A stretch of 7,519 bases of DNA from Firmicutes bacterium UBA4882 (GTDB taxonomy: Bacteria; Bacillota; UBA4882), in assembly GCA_002399265.1 (NCBI GenBank), contig DHDG01000009.1, positions 1-7,519 of the forward strand. Reading direction: 5' to 3'. The notes under the pieces are model-generated. The model did no database searches, was not told the origin of the DNA, and saw only the letters and a list, made by a program, of their open reading frames with translations. Shown one piece after another: positions 1-5,615 of this stretch (the stretch's first letter is position 1; every line of letters begins with the position of its first letter). A program made the translations under genes and the position numbers.

Positions 1-29
1 GGGGGGTTTCCCCCCCAATACCCTGGCAA

Positions 30-52
30 GACGCATGAACAGTCTCTGCGTC
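30..52. repeat. 6-bp inverted repeat (GACGCA/TGCGTC)
   Basis: GACGCA at 30-35 and TGCGTC at 47-52 are perfect reverse complements around an 11-base loop. The left part also resembles, in inverted orientation, the segment at 2089-2102 behind the permease gene. No U-tract follows, so it is not a terminator. It may be the remnant of a dispersed intergenic repeat. Confidence 0.35.
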
Positions 53-83
53 CCGCCCCCATGGCCCGCCCCACCTCCCTCCC
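52..83 (-). other. potential G-quadruplex-forming tract
   Basis: The plus strand is almost pure C with short interruptions. Read on the minus strand it gives G runs of at least three separated by short loops: GGG-A-GGG-AGGT-GGGG-C-GGG, followed by GGGGG and GGG further on. This satisfies the usual pattern of four G-tracts with loops of 1 to 7 bases. It lies about 30 bases upstream of the -35 box of the repressor operon. Folding in the cell and any effect on transcription are inference only. Confidence 0.45.
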
Positions 84-113
84 AGCAGAAAGTGAAAAGT
101 TTTAAAAATGATG

Positions 114-142
114 TTGACATGATCCACGTCGCATCCTATAAT
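114..142 (+). promoter_or_regulatory. consensus sigma-A promoter of the GntR/ABC operon
   Basis: The -35 hexamer TTGACA (114-119) and the -10 hexamer TATAAT (137-142) both match the consensus in all six bases, with the optimal 17-bp spacer. An A/T-rich stretch at 95-110 sits where an UP element would lie. Transcription should start near 149, inside the inverted repeat at 143-172. So strong a promoter fits a unit that must be held off by its own repressor. Confidence 0.9.
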
Positions 143-172
143 CATAGTGTACTAATTAAATAATACACTATG
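143..172. promoter_or_regulatory. operator for the GntR/YtrA-like repressor (inverted repeat)
   Basis: CATAGTGTA (143-151) and TACACTATG (164-172) form a perfect 9-bp inverted repeat with a 12-base A/T-rich spacer. The site begins on the base after the -10 box, covers the expected transcription start and touches the Shine-Dalgarno sequence. Its AGTGTA...TACACT core resembles the operator reported for Bacillus subtilis YtrA, as I recall it. Binding of the repressor at 184-552 would block initiation, so autoregulation is the natural reading; the repressor-operator pairing is inferred from position and family. Confidence 0.85.
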
Positions 173-183
173 GAGGTGGGACG

Positions 184-552
184 GTGCGCTTTAAAATTGA
201 TGAAGGCAGTCCAATCTACCGCCAGATCCTGGAGACCTTTATCAGACAGATCGCCTGCGGGCAGTGGTCTCCCGGCGAGAAGCTACCTTCCATCCGGGAA
301 GTGGCGGAAATGGCTAGGGTCAATCCTAATACCATTGCCCGCGCTTTTCAGGAATTGGAAAGAACCGGACTGGCAGAAACAAAACGTGGGGAGGGCACTT
401 TTGTGACGACAGACAGCAATGCCATTGCGGAGTGCCGGGAGGATACGGCGCGGCAGATTTGGACGGAGTTTTTAGAGAAGATACGCGAGCTGGGCTTCAC
501 AAATGCGGAAATCAAACGCCTGGCATCAGGATTGAAGGAGGAGAGTGTCTGA
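184..552 (+). CDS. GntR-family transcriptional repressor, YtrA subfamily
   Basis: The 122-residue protein is a short GntR regulator. Its N-terminal winged helix-turn-helix (about residues 8-75) shows the family landmarks SPIYRQI, GEKLPSIREVAEM, NPNTIARAFQELE and GEGTFV. Only about 45 residues follow, predicted as a two-helix dimerisation tail, which is the size and layout of the YtrA subfamily rather than the larger FadR or HutC types. The start is GTG at 184, seven bases behind GGAGG (172-176). The stop TGA overlaps the ATG of the ATPase gene by one base, so the two are translationally coupled. It probably binds the inverted repeat at 143-172 and represses its own operon until a ligand, in known relatives linked to cell-wall-active compounds, releases it. 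The inducer here is unknown. Confidence 0.93.
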   Translation: MRFKIDEGSPIYRQILETFIRQIACGQWSPGEKLPSIREVAEMARVNPNTIARAFQELERTGLAETKRGEGTFVTTDSNAIAECREDTARQIWTEFLEKIRELGFTNAEIKRLASGLKEESV

Positions 553-1316
553 TGAGTGTAACTATGCAGGGGCAAAAACAGTGCCAGCAAGCGCTAGCCG
601 CGGTGCATGCAATCTATGAGCAGCCCGCGGTGGAGCTCACAAATCTCGTCAAGAGATATGGGCTCAAAAGAGCGCTGGACGGGGTGGACTTGACAATTGA
701 AAGTGGCAAAGTAGTCGGGCTGCTTGGTCATAATGGCAGCGGTAAGACAACCATGCTCAAGATTATTGCCGGATTGCGCAGTCCGTCGTCTGGGACAGTT
801 AAAGTTTTCGGAATGGCACCCGGGGTCAAGACCAAACAGCGCGTGGCGTTTCTGCCAGAGGTTAATGCCTACTACGAGTGGATGACGATCGATTACCTGA
901 TCGATTTCGCGAAATCATTCCATCCGGATCTGAGCTGGGAACGGGCGGAAGTACTAAAGAAGTTCATGGATTTGAAAGGCGAATCCAAAGTCGGAGCACT
1001 CTCAAAAGGACAGCAAGCCAGGCTGAAGCTGGTGATCGGACTGGCACGCAATGCCGATCTAATGTTGCTGGATGAACCGCTGGCCGGCATTGATCCGCCG
1101 TCGCGCGCCAGAATACTGCAGGCTTTGGTCGGGGAATTCCGGCAGGAGCATCAGACGCTGATCATTTCGACGCACGAGGTTAAGGAAGCTGAACCGATCT
1201 TTGATCATGTGGTGTTCTTGCGCGAAGGCAAAGTGGCACTGCAGGGCAACGCCGAAGCCCTGAGAGATAGTACGGGCCATTCGATGGAAGAACTGTTCGG
1301 GGAGGTACTAGAATGA
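552..1316 (+). CDS. ABC transporter ATP-binding protein
   Basis: This 254-residue cytoplasmic ATPase drives the membrane partner encoded next. It has Walker A GHNGSGKT (59-66), signature LSKGQ (150-154), Walker B LMLLDEP (170-176), the D-loop GID and the switch histidine H208 in ISTHE. The Q-loop glutamine is replaced by glutamate in FLPE (100-103), a form I associate with several ABC-2/YtrB-like ATPases. The start is ATG 552, eleven bases after GGAGG (537-541) and overlapping the repressor stop; a longer reading from 432 would lie inside the repressor gene. The protein carries about 25 residues before the usual beginning of the domain (VELTNLVKRYG), which is unusual; an internal start such as residue M5 is possible. 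Its end overlaps the permease start by four bases (ATGA). Substrate unknown; export of a toxic compound or a cell-envelope role is inferred from the YtrA-type context. Confidence 0.93.
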   Translation: MSVTMQGQKQCQQALAAVHAIYEQPAVELTNLVKRYGLKRALDGVDLTIESGKVVGLLGHNGSGKTTMLKIIAGLRSPSSGTVKVFGMAPGVKTKQRVAFLPEVNAYYEWMTIDYLIDFAKSFHPDLSWERAEVLKKFMDLKGESKVGALSKGQQARLKLVIGLARNADLMLLDEPLAGIDPPSRARILQALVGEFRQEHQTLIISTHEVKEAEPIFDHVVFLREGKVALQGNAEALRDSTGHSMEELFGEVLE

Positions 1317-2077
1317 AGCTGTTTTTCTCATTGTACTTAAAGGAATTGCGCGCCTCGCGTGGCAACTTTCTGATTTTCCTCGCAGCTATTGCCGCACTGG
1401 ATGTCTTTCTAATGACACGTGCAGCGTCCTGGGGTTATTGGAATGTCTTGGCGGCGTCTTTTGTCCCGCTGGCGTTGCTGATATTTCTGGGTATGTTACA
1501 GGCACTTCTGCTGGTCAGAGATGAATGGAAAGCGGGCACAGCACCGTTTCTAAGGTCCCTACCGATCAGCGGTTGGGGCATTGTAGGCGCTAAAATGCTG
1601 GCGGCCTTTACCAGCTGGGTGGCGATGAGTTTGGTGACACTGGCATTGTCGGGCATATTTCACGCCTGTGCTCCATGGTTTGGTATGGAATGGCTGCCGC
1701 TCGCAGAACTACCGTGGTCCAGAATGATCGGATTCATCGTGATTTTTGTTTTGGGCATCATGGGGGCAGTAACATTTGGCGGTCTCATTCTGCAATCAGC
1801 ATATCTGCTAGGCCGCATTGTCAACCGTTTCAGCGGGCTGTTAAGCGCCATCGCCGGAGTAGGATTAATGTATGTGGCTACAAGAGGAGGCGACTGGTTG
1901 GCTGGAGTACTGTCATTCCTGCCGGTAATCACAGTTGAAGTACCGTTCAATTGGTCCGAAGGATTTGCTCTGGTCCCACAGACAGTTCCCAGTGGGGCGA
2001 TTGTGGTGCTGGTCCTTGAGTTGGCGTTGCTGTTTTGGGCAGCCGGCTGGCTGATGGAAAAGAGGGCTGAATCCTAA
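1313..2077 (+). CDS. ABC-2-type transporter permease
   Basis: The 254-residue integral membrane protein has six hydrophobic segments, at about residues 18-35, 46-68, 88-113, 138-163, 172-190 and 227-247, as expected for an ABC-2 permease that dimerises with two ATPases. The N-terminal amphipathic stretch FFSLYLKELRASRGNF and the later segment LLLVRDEWKAGTAPFLRSLP (65-84) resemble the cytoplasmic coupling elements of this fold; the latter is typical of YtrC/YtrD or BcrB-like permeases. The start ATG 1313 overlaps the ATPase stop in ATGA and is preceded by GGAGG (1301-1305) at seven bases. The stop codon lies inside a tandem 12-bp duplication. A transporter with ATPase and permease alone, under a YtrA-like repressor, suggests drug or peptide export, but the substrate cannot be read from the sequence. 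Confidence 0.88.
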   Translation: MKLFFSLYLKELRASRGNFLIFLAAIAALDVFLMTRAASWGYWNVLAASFVPLALLIFLGMLQALLLVRDEWKAGTAPFLRSLPISGWGIVGAKMLAAFTSWVAMSLVTLALSGIFHACAPWFGMEWLPLAELPWSRMIGFIVIFVLGIMGAVTFGGLILQSAYLLGRIVNRFSGLLSAIAGVGLMYVATRGGDWLAGVLSFLPVITVEVPFNWSEGFALVPQTVPSGAIVVLVLELALLFWAAGWLMEKRAES

Positions 2078-2096
2078 GACTGTCCCTAAGACTGTC
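2073..2096. repeat. perfect tandem 12-bp duplication across the permease stop codon
   Basis: CCTAAGACTGTC occurs at 2073-2084 and again immediately at 2085-2096. The first copy contains the TAA stop of the permease (2075-2077). The second copy adds only non-coding sequence, so the protein is unaffected. It may be a slippage product or part of a GGGACAGTC-type intergenic repeat. Confidence 0.75.
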
Positions 2097-2117
2097 TTGC
2101 GTTACTTGCTAGCGAGG

Positions 2118-2141
2118 GCTTGATTCGGACAATAATCGAGC
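2118..2141 (+). other. weak stem-loop between permease and terminator
   Basis: GCTTGATT (2118-2125) pairs with AATCGAGC (2134-2141), with one G-U pair and an eight-base loop. No U-tract follows. It may protect the 3' end of the operon message or be chance. Confidence 0.3.
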
Positions 2142-2167
2142 AACCTGGCCAATATTACCTCCATACG

Positions 2168-2200
2168 ACAGGGCTTTTCCAAATGGAACAGCCCTGTTTT
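2168..2200 (+). terminator. Rho-independent terminator of the GntR/ABC operon
   Basis: ACAGGGCTTTTCC (2168-2180) and GGAACAGCCCTGT (2185-2197) form a 13-bp stem with a single mismatch and a four-base AAAT loop. A TTTT run (2197-2200) follows. It lies 91 bases after the permease stop and separates this operon from the DUF421 gene. Confidence 0.85.
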
Positions 2201-2263
2201 ATGCTGTTATTAGGTTGAAGCGGTAGGGGAATACTGATAAGGATGCGTAAAGGAGTTGTATTT

Positions 2264-2977
2264 ATGGCTGAGATCATGCACGTAGTCTGGCGTTCGGCGG
2301 TTTCATTTTTTGTACTTTTGCTTTTCGTGCGCCTGATCGGCAAACAACAGATTTCTGAGATGACCAATTTTGACTATATCGTTGGCATCACGATCGGATC
2401 AATTGCCAGTTTTGCCTCGGTAGAAGTGCGGGAAAACCTGCCCGCCGGGCTTGCTGGCATCGTAGTCTGGGCTTTGCTGGCAATTCTGCTGAGCTATATC
2501 GGACTGCATAATGTGTGGGTCCGCAAAATTGTTGAGGGTGAAGCTGTCGCGGTGATTGAAAACGGCCGGATCAGAGAAGACAAACTGCGTAGAATAAGGG
2601 TTTCGCTGGACGAGCTTTTAACTCAGCTGCGGGGACAGCAAGTTTTCGACATCAGCGAAGTTGAATTTGCAGCGTTTGAAGTGAACGGCAAGCTCAGTGT
2701 CCGCAAAAAATCCCAGCAACGGCCGGTCACGCCCAGTGATCTGAAACTGAACACCAGCTACGAAGGCTTGCCGACAACCCTGATCGATGATGGCAAAATC
2801 ATGGTTGATGCCCTAAAGTCGCTGGGACTTTCCAAAGCGTGGCTCCTCTATCAGTTGGGGAAAAAAGCGATTACCGATCCAGAGAGCGTTTCTTTGGCAC
2901 AGATGGATACCCAAGGCCGACTCTACGTCGACCTGCATGGCGATCGAGAATACTACATAATTCAGACAAACGATTAA
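2264..2977 (+). CDS. DUF421/YetF-family membrane protein
   Basis: The 237-residue protein has the DUF421 architecture. Membrane segments lie at about residues 8-25, 37-54 and 61-82, with the family motif RLIGKQQISEM-NFDYIVG-TIGSIAS between about 23 and 49. A soluble C-terminal YetF domain follows, including VIENGRIREDKLRR (98-110), DELLTQLRGQ, the FEVNGKLSV strand (138-146) and a second related unit near TTLIDDGKIMVDAL (171-184). The biochemical role of this family is not settled; members have been connected with spores and envelope stress. The start ATG 2264 was chosen because AAAGGAG (2249-2255) stands eight bases upstream; an ATG at 2243 lies before that site and has no good one of its own. 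The gene sits alone between two terminators and is therefore probably monocistronic. A promoter was not clear; TTGAAG near 2215 with TGATAA near 2235 has poor spacing. Confidence 0.9.
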   Translation: MAEIMHVVWRSAVSFFVLLLFVRLIGKQQISEMTNFDYIVGITIGSIASFASVEVRENLPAGLAGIVVWALLAILLSYIGLHNVWVRKIVEGEAVAVIENGRIREDKLRRIRVSLDELLTQLRGQQVFDISEVEFAAFEVNGKLSVRKKSQQRPVTPSDLKLNTSYEGLPTTLIDDGKIMVDALKSLGLSKAWLLYQLGKKAITDPESVSLAQMDTQGRLYVDLHGDREYYIIQTND

Positions 2978-3031
2978 CGATTGAAAGGTTTTTAAGGAAG
3001 TTTGATGAACTATCATTTAAGCGCGTCACGA

Positions 3032-3060
3032 AATAGGCAAATTCTCTGCCTTATTTTTTT
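3032..3060 (+). terminator. Rho-independent terminator of the DUF421 gene
   Basis: AATAGGCA (3032-3039) pairs with TGCCTTATT (3047-3055) with one bulged T and a seven-base loop. Seven T residues (3054-3060) follow. It lies 55 bases after the DUF421 stop and immediately ahead of the HAD gene, which therefore needs its own promoter or read-through. Confidence 0.75.
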
Positions 3061-3100
3061 GCGGTTTATCACTTTATTATTGACAAAGGGGACTCGATCT

Positions 3101-3778
3101 ATGAAGTACAAAGTGGTCTTGTTTGATGCTGATAATACGCTATTCGATTATGACCAAGCTCAGGAGTTTGCGCTCCGGCAGGCCTTCTACGAATTTGGTC
3201 TTGATTATGGCGATGACTGGTTAAGTAGGTACCGGTCGATTAATGAATTCTTTTGGCGCAAACTGGAGAATGGCACCATTATGGCGACAGAATTGAGATA
3301 CAAAAGGTTTGAGGCGCTCTTTGAAAACAGACTTAAGGTTGACCCGGTCAGTTTTAGCGAATCGTATCTGGACAAGCTTTCGGAAGGCAGGTTTTTGCTG
3401 GAAGGAGCACAGGAAGTCGTTGCAGAACTGGCCCCAAAATACGTGCTTGCCATAGTGACCAACGGTTTGAAAGAAGTACAGCTGCCGCGGTTTCAAGGTT
3501 CCCCCCTGAGTAAATTCATTAAATTCCTGATTATCTCTGAGGAGGTTGGCCATAAGAAACCGGACGCCGGCATATTTGATTGTGCCTTAAGGGCAGTGCA
3601 ACACGCTGAGCGGTCTAGTGTGATTATGATTGGGGATTCCCTGACATCAGATATTAAGGGCGGTTTCGATTACGGCATTGATACATGTTGGTACAACCCT
3701 GGCGGGATTTTGAACCCAAGCGGAATTGAACCTAATTACGAGATCAAGCACTTGAATGAGCTGTTGGGTATACTCTAA
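3101..3778 (+). CDS. yjjG: HAD-superfamily nucleotidase, YjjG-like
   Basis: The 225-residue cytoplasmic phosphatase contains all four HAD motifs: nucleophile and acid in FDADNTL (D9, D11), VTNG (T120), the lysine in KKPD (K153), and GDSLTSD (D179, D184). The cap domain between about 15 and 95 is the helical C1 type. Length, the ISEEVG-KKPD segment and the CW-NP region closely follow Escherichia coli YjjG, a 5'-nucleotidase acting on pyrimidine nucleotides, including non-canonical ones, so a house-cleaning role is likely; the exact substrate is inference. The start ATG 3101 follows AAAGGGGA (3085-3092) by eight bases; an upstream ATG at 3002 would run through the terminator at 3032-3060 and is rejected. 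The gene ends directly before a decayed PhzF-like gene. Confidence 0.9.
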   Translation: MKYKVVLFDADNTLFDYDQAQEFALRQAFYEFGLDYGDDWLSRYRSINEFFWRKLENGTIMATELRYKRFEALFENRLKVDPVSFSESYLDKLSEGRFLLEGAQEVVAELAPKYVLAIVTNGLKEVQLPRFQGSPLSKFIKFLIISEEVGHKKPDAGIFDCALRAVQHAERSSVIMIGDSLTSDIKGGFDYGIDTCWYNPGGILNPSGIEPNYEIKHLNELLGIL

Positions 3779-3801
3779 GAGTTTTTGCATGGTTATCACG
3801 A

Positions 3802-4077
3802 GTTTATCAAATCGATTCATTCACTAAGGACAAATTTAAGGGAAATCCAGCTGGAGTTGTTTATAACGCCGATGGTCTGAGCCAAGAGCAAATGCAAATG
3901 ATCGCACGGGAACTAAACAACTCAGAGACGGCGTTTTTGTTTTATTCCAATCAAAATGATAGAGATGGTGAAATACGCAATATTTACAAGGTCATCACAA
4001 GTGCGGGGCGGATCAAGGAGGTTTGGCTTCGTTGGTGCCACATGAATAAATGGATTTCGGCTGGAGGATTTACTTAA
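3802..4077 (+). pseudogene. PhzF-like isomerase/epimerase, remnant with the middle deleted
   Basis: The frame opening near 3802 begins VYQIDSFTKDKFKGNPAGVV, then LSQEQMQMIARELNNSETAF and DGEIR (to about 3978). This is the N-terminal quarter of PhzF-family proteins, including the glutamate of SETAF that corresponds to their catalytic residue. The expected continuation (the conserved TP...E-LCGHAT region and some 180 further residues) is absent. Instead the frame passes into IYKVITSAGRIKEVW, which resembles the end of the family, and then loses frame and stops at 4075-4077. No ATG, GTG or TTG lies in frame between the preceding stop at 3757-3759 and 3892; an ATG at 3789 is in another frame. The copy thus lacks a start and its core and is not functional. 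The family assignment of the N-terminal part is strong, that of the tail weaker. Confidence 0.75.
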
Positions 4078-4095
4078 ATTTTGTGAGGTGGAAAA

Positions 4096-4662
4096 ATGCC
4101 TTCATCAATGATACATTTATTAACAGCCTATAAATACAATTCAAAGGCTTCGGTTGATTTCTGGGTTGGCAATATTGCTCCTGACTCAGTTAATGATAGG
4201 AAAGAAAAAGATAAAATTCATTTCAGAGATAAGTCTGATAGGCTTAATGCTTTGCGAGACATGGCAAGTACAATAAATTCAAAGGATGACTTTAGCCAAG
4301 GCCTTTTGCTTCATCTCTACCTAGACTATTTCTGGGATTTATATCCCGTATGTAATTACATTAAAAAATCTAAAGATAGCAATTGGTTTCAGCTTTATAG
4401 AAATGAAATATCTCTAGCAGGGGCATGGCTTTTTCACAATAAGGAATGGAGTAAAACAGTATGGCATGAGATGGAGGTATGGCCCATGTCAGTATACAAG
4501 AATATTTACGGAATTGTAAAAGAAGATGTTGCTGATTTTATTGGAAGAAATAATAAATGGTACACTGAGAACGAGTACATAGGCCCATCCAAGGCTTTCA
4601 CTCCAGAATTTGTTGAGGAATTTACAAGTAAAGTCGCTACTGATTTCAAGAACTGGTTATAA
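4096..4662 (+). CDS. hypothetical protein, possible zinc-dependent phospholipase C-like hydrolase
   Basis: The 188-residue soluble protein has no signal peptide or membrane segment. Its N-terminal half carries MIHLLTAYKY, VGNIAPDSV (24-32), HFRDKSDRL (42-50) and GLLLHLYLDYFWD (69-81). The pattern of H7, D30, H42, D45, H73, D77 and D81 resembles metal ligands of the zinc-dependent phospholipase C/P1 nuclease fold, where a conserved IAPD and spaced HxxxD motifs occur. The C-terminal half is rich in tryptophan and aromatic residues and is less telling. The start ATG 4096 is well supported by GAGGTGG (4085-4091). Base composition is clearly more AT-rich than the genes before 3778. It is flanked by decayed genes but has no break itself. 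Substrate is unknown; the hydrolase call is a moderate inference. Confidence 0.72.
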   Translation: MPSSMIHLLTAYKYNSKASVDFWVGNIAPDSVNDRKEKDKIHFRDKSDRLNALRDMASTINSKDDFSQGLLLHLYLDYFWDLYPVCNYIKKSKDSNWFQLYRNEISLAGAWLFHNKEWSKTVWHEMEVWPMSVYKNIYGIVKEDVADFIGRNNKWYTENEYIGPSKAFTPEFVEEFTSKVATDFKNWL

Positions 4663-4817
4663 TGCTGGTAGGGTCACTCCTTTTAGGCGAACCGGCACGC
4701 ATTCCCAAAAGCACCACCCCGCGGTACGTTATCGGCCATGCGGATAGTTGCGCCTGCCTTCCGGGTGGGCTAGTGGTTCATTGCAGCCTTTATTTATATT
4801 ATTACTTGAGGTGTAGA
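4663..4817. other. GC-richer intergenic patch, no gene recognised
   Basis: Between the hydrolase-like gene and the small broken ORF, about 4685-4775 is visibly richer in G and C than either side. The frame starting at ATG 4662 runs open through it, but the residues look non-coding (cysteine-rich, no known motif) and no ribosome site precedes that ATG. It may be a piece of DNA of other origin. Confidence 0.35.
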
Positions 4818-4990
4818 ATGAGCGAAATAGATGACTTGATTAAAGATATTTACAGCATGTATAGAGAACGAGATACTGGCCTATTTCCTTATGAAAGTAC
4901 AAGAGAAATTCAAGCAGATTTTTGCTGGATGTAGTCAAAATGTATGAATTAAACGATAAAGAGCATTCCGATAGCGGTCACAATCCGTGA
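4818..4990 (+). pseudogene. small hypothetical protein with a frameshift
   Basis: ATG 4818 is preceded by GAGGTG (4808-4813), the same kind of site as the gene at 4096. The frame reads MSEIDDLIKDIYSMYRERD, LFPYESTREIQA and then stops at 4932-4934. A shift of frame around 4914-4922 continues naturally as RFLLDVVKMYELNDKEHSD and ends at TGA 4988-4990. Both halves are helical, charged and compatible in style, which suggests one protein of about 57 residues broken by a single-base indel. The open frame that starts at 4662 is not the real gene. I do not recognise the family. A short genuine 38-residue protein ending at 4934 cannot be excluded. Confidence 0.5.
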
Positions 4991-5278
4991 CTCGCTTCAT
5001 TAGAGAACCACTATTTTGGGCTTAATAAATTTTATCGCAGCGCGCAAGGTTCTTTATGGGAAGGTAAAAAAGTGGCAATAATAGCTACCCATGGATATGA
5101 CAGAGAGTATGGAGCTGGTCCTTTCGAGACTGGGATTAAAAGACTATGCGAGCATTCAAAGTTGAAGTATATGGGAATGTATTCGGTTAGAGATGAAGAT
5201 GATTTGGCTTAATTTCAAACTGACGAGGCAGTTAATGGTGCAAAGGCGTTTGCGAGAGAAATACCTGCATGCGAGTAA
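4991..5278 (+). pseudogene. flavodoxin/NADPH-dependent FMN reductase family, C-terminal remnant
   Basis: The frame reads NKFYRSAQGSLWEGKKVAII, then ATHGYDREYGAGPFETGIKR, LCEHSKLKYMGMYSVRDEDD and, beyond a TAA stop at 5210-5212, FQTDEAVNGAKAFAREI. This is the C-terminal half of a flavodoxin-like NAD(P)H-dependent oxidoreductase; the ATHGYD-EYGAGPFE segment is a typical landmark there. The N-terminal half with the FMN phosphate-binding loop and the cysteine-rich region is missing, and the preceding sequence is unrelated. The internal TAA probably replaced a sense codon (LA-stop-FQ), and the same frame ends at 5276-5278. With half the fold absent and a nonsense codon it is dead. Confidence 0.75.
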
Positions 5279-5615
5279 CAACCCTTCTTTGCCGGGCAAC
5301 GTGATCTAGTACCGCATGGCTGACTTACTGTCCGCGAGATGTTTGGAACATACCTGTGATGGGATAGGCAATCAAGGAACGGCTTAATGGAAATCGGCAA
5401 CCATAATCTTTTAATTGGGAGCGCCATGCGTGGCGCTTTTTGAGTAGTAGGTCAATAAAGATTTCTCCATACCCCATGCAAATTATCACGATGAATCAAT
5501 TGACTCCGCTCCATTTTTGTGATAACCTTGTAAAAATTGTCTATTTTGTAAGTTGAGGTAGGTTCCGCCGAGCACATGATTTTTATTGGCAACAAATGAC
5601 AAGGAGCATCAGATT
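5279..5615. other. gene-free stretch with decayed coding traces and a terminator
   Basis: About 335 bases without an intact gene. From 5290 to 5405 all plus-strand frames contain stops, yet phrases such as YCPRDVWNIPVMG and AIKERL look like protein, so another broken gene may lie here; I cannot name it. A minus-strand open frame of 70 codons at 5215-5427 lacks a ribosome site and crosses the reductase remnant, so I do not accept it. After the terminator at 5420-5441 the DNA is AT-rich. It contains TTATCAC (5483-5489) and GTGATAA (5519-5525), a 7-bp inverted repeat 29 bases apart, and a weak promoter candidate (TTGTGA near 5517, TATTTT near 5542) ahead of the HAD fragment. Confidence 0.4.
5420..5441 (+). 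terminator. Rho-independent terminator
   Basis: AGCGCCA (5420-5426) and TGGCGCT (5431-5437) form a perfect 7-bp GC-rich stem with a TGCG loop, followed by TTTTT (5437-5441). It presumably ended a gene whose remains lie at 4991-5410. No intact gene now stands directly before it. Confidence 0.85.

Noticed and set aside
35..163. 42-codon plus-strand frame from ATG 35
   Set aside because: It runs through the consensus promoter and the left operator arm, has no ribosome site and shows proline-rich, non-protein-like composition.
170..406. 78-codon frame from ATG 170 overlapping the repressor
   Set aside because: Its ATG lies inside the operator and upstream of the GGAGG used by GTG 184; the other frame gives a clear GntR protein.
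432..551. 40-residue upstream extension of the ATPase
   Set aside because: It lies within the repressor gene, lacks a ribosome site, and ATG 552 has GGAGG and the usual overlap.
1660..1950. 96-codon minus-strand frame across the permease
   Set aside because: Shadow of a clear membrane protein gene; no ribosome site and no recognisable motif.
3002..3100. 33-residue N-terminal extension of the YjjG-like protein
   Set aside because: It would include the terminator hairpin at 3032-3060, and the ribosome site and family length support ATG 3101.
5215..5427. 70-codon minus-strand frame
   Set aside because: No ribosome site; it overlaps the reductase remnant and the terminator, and its residues match nothing I know.
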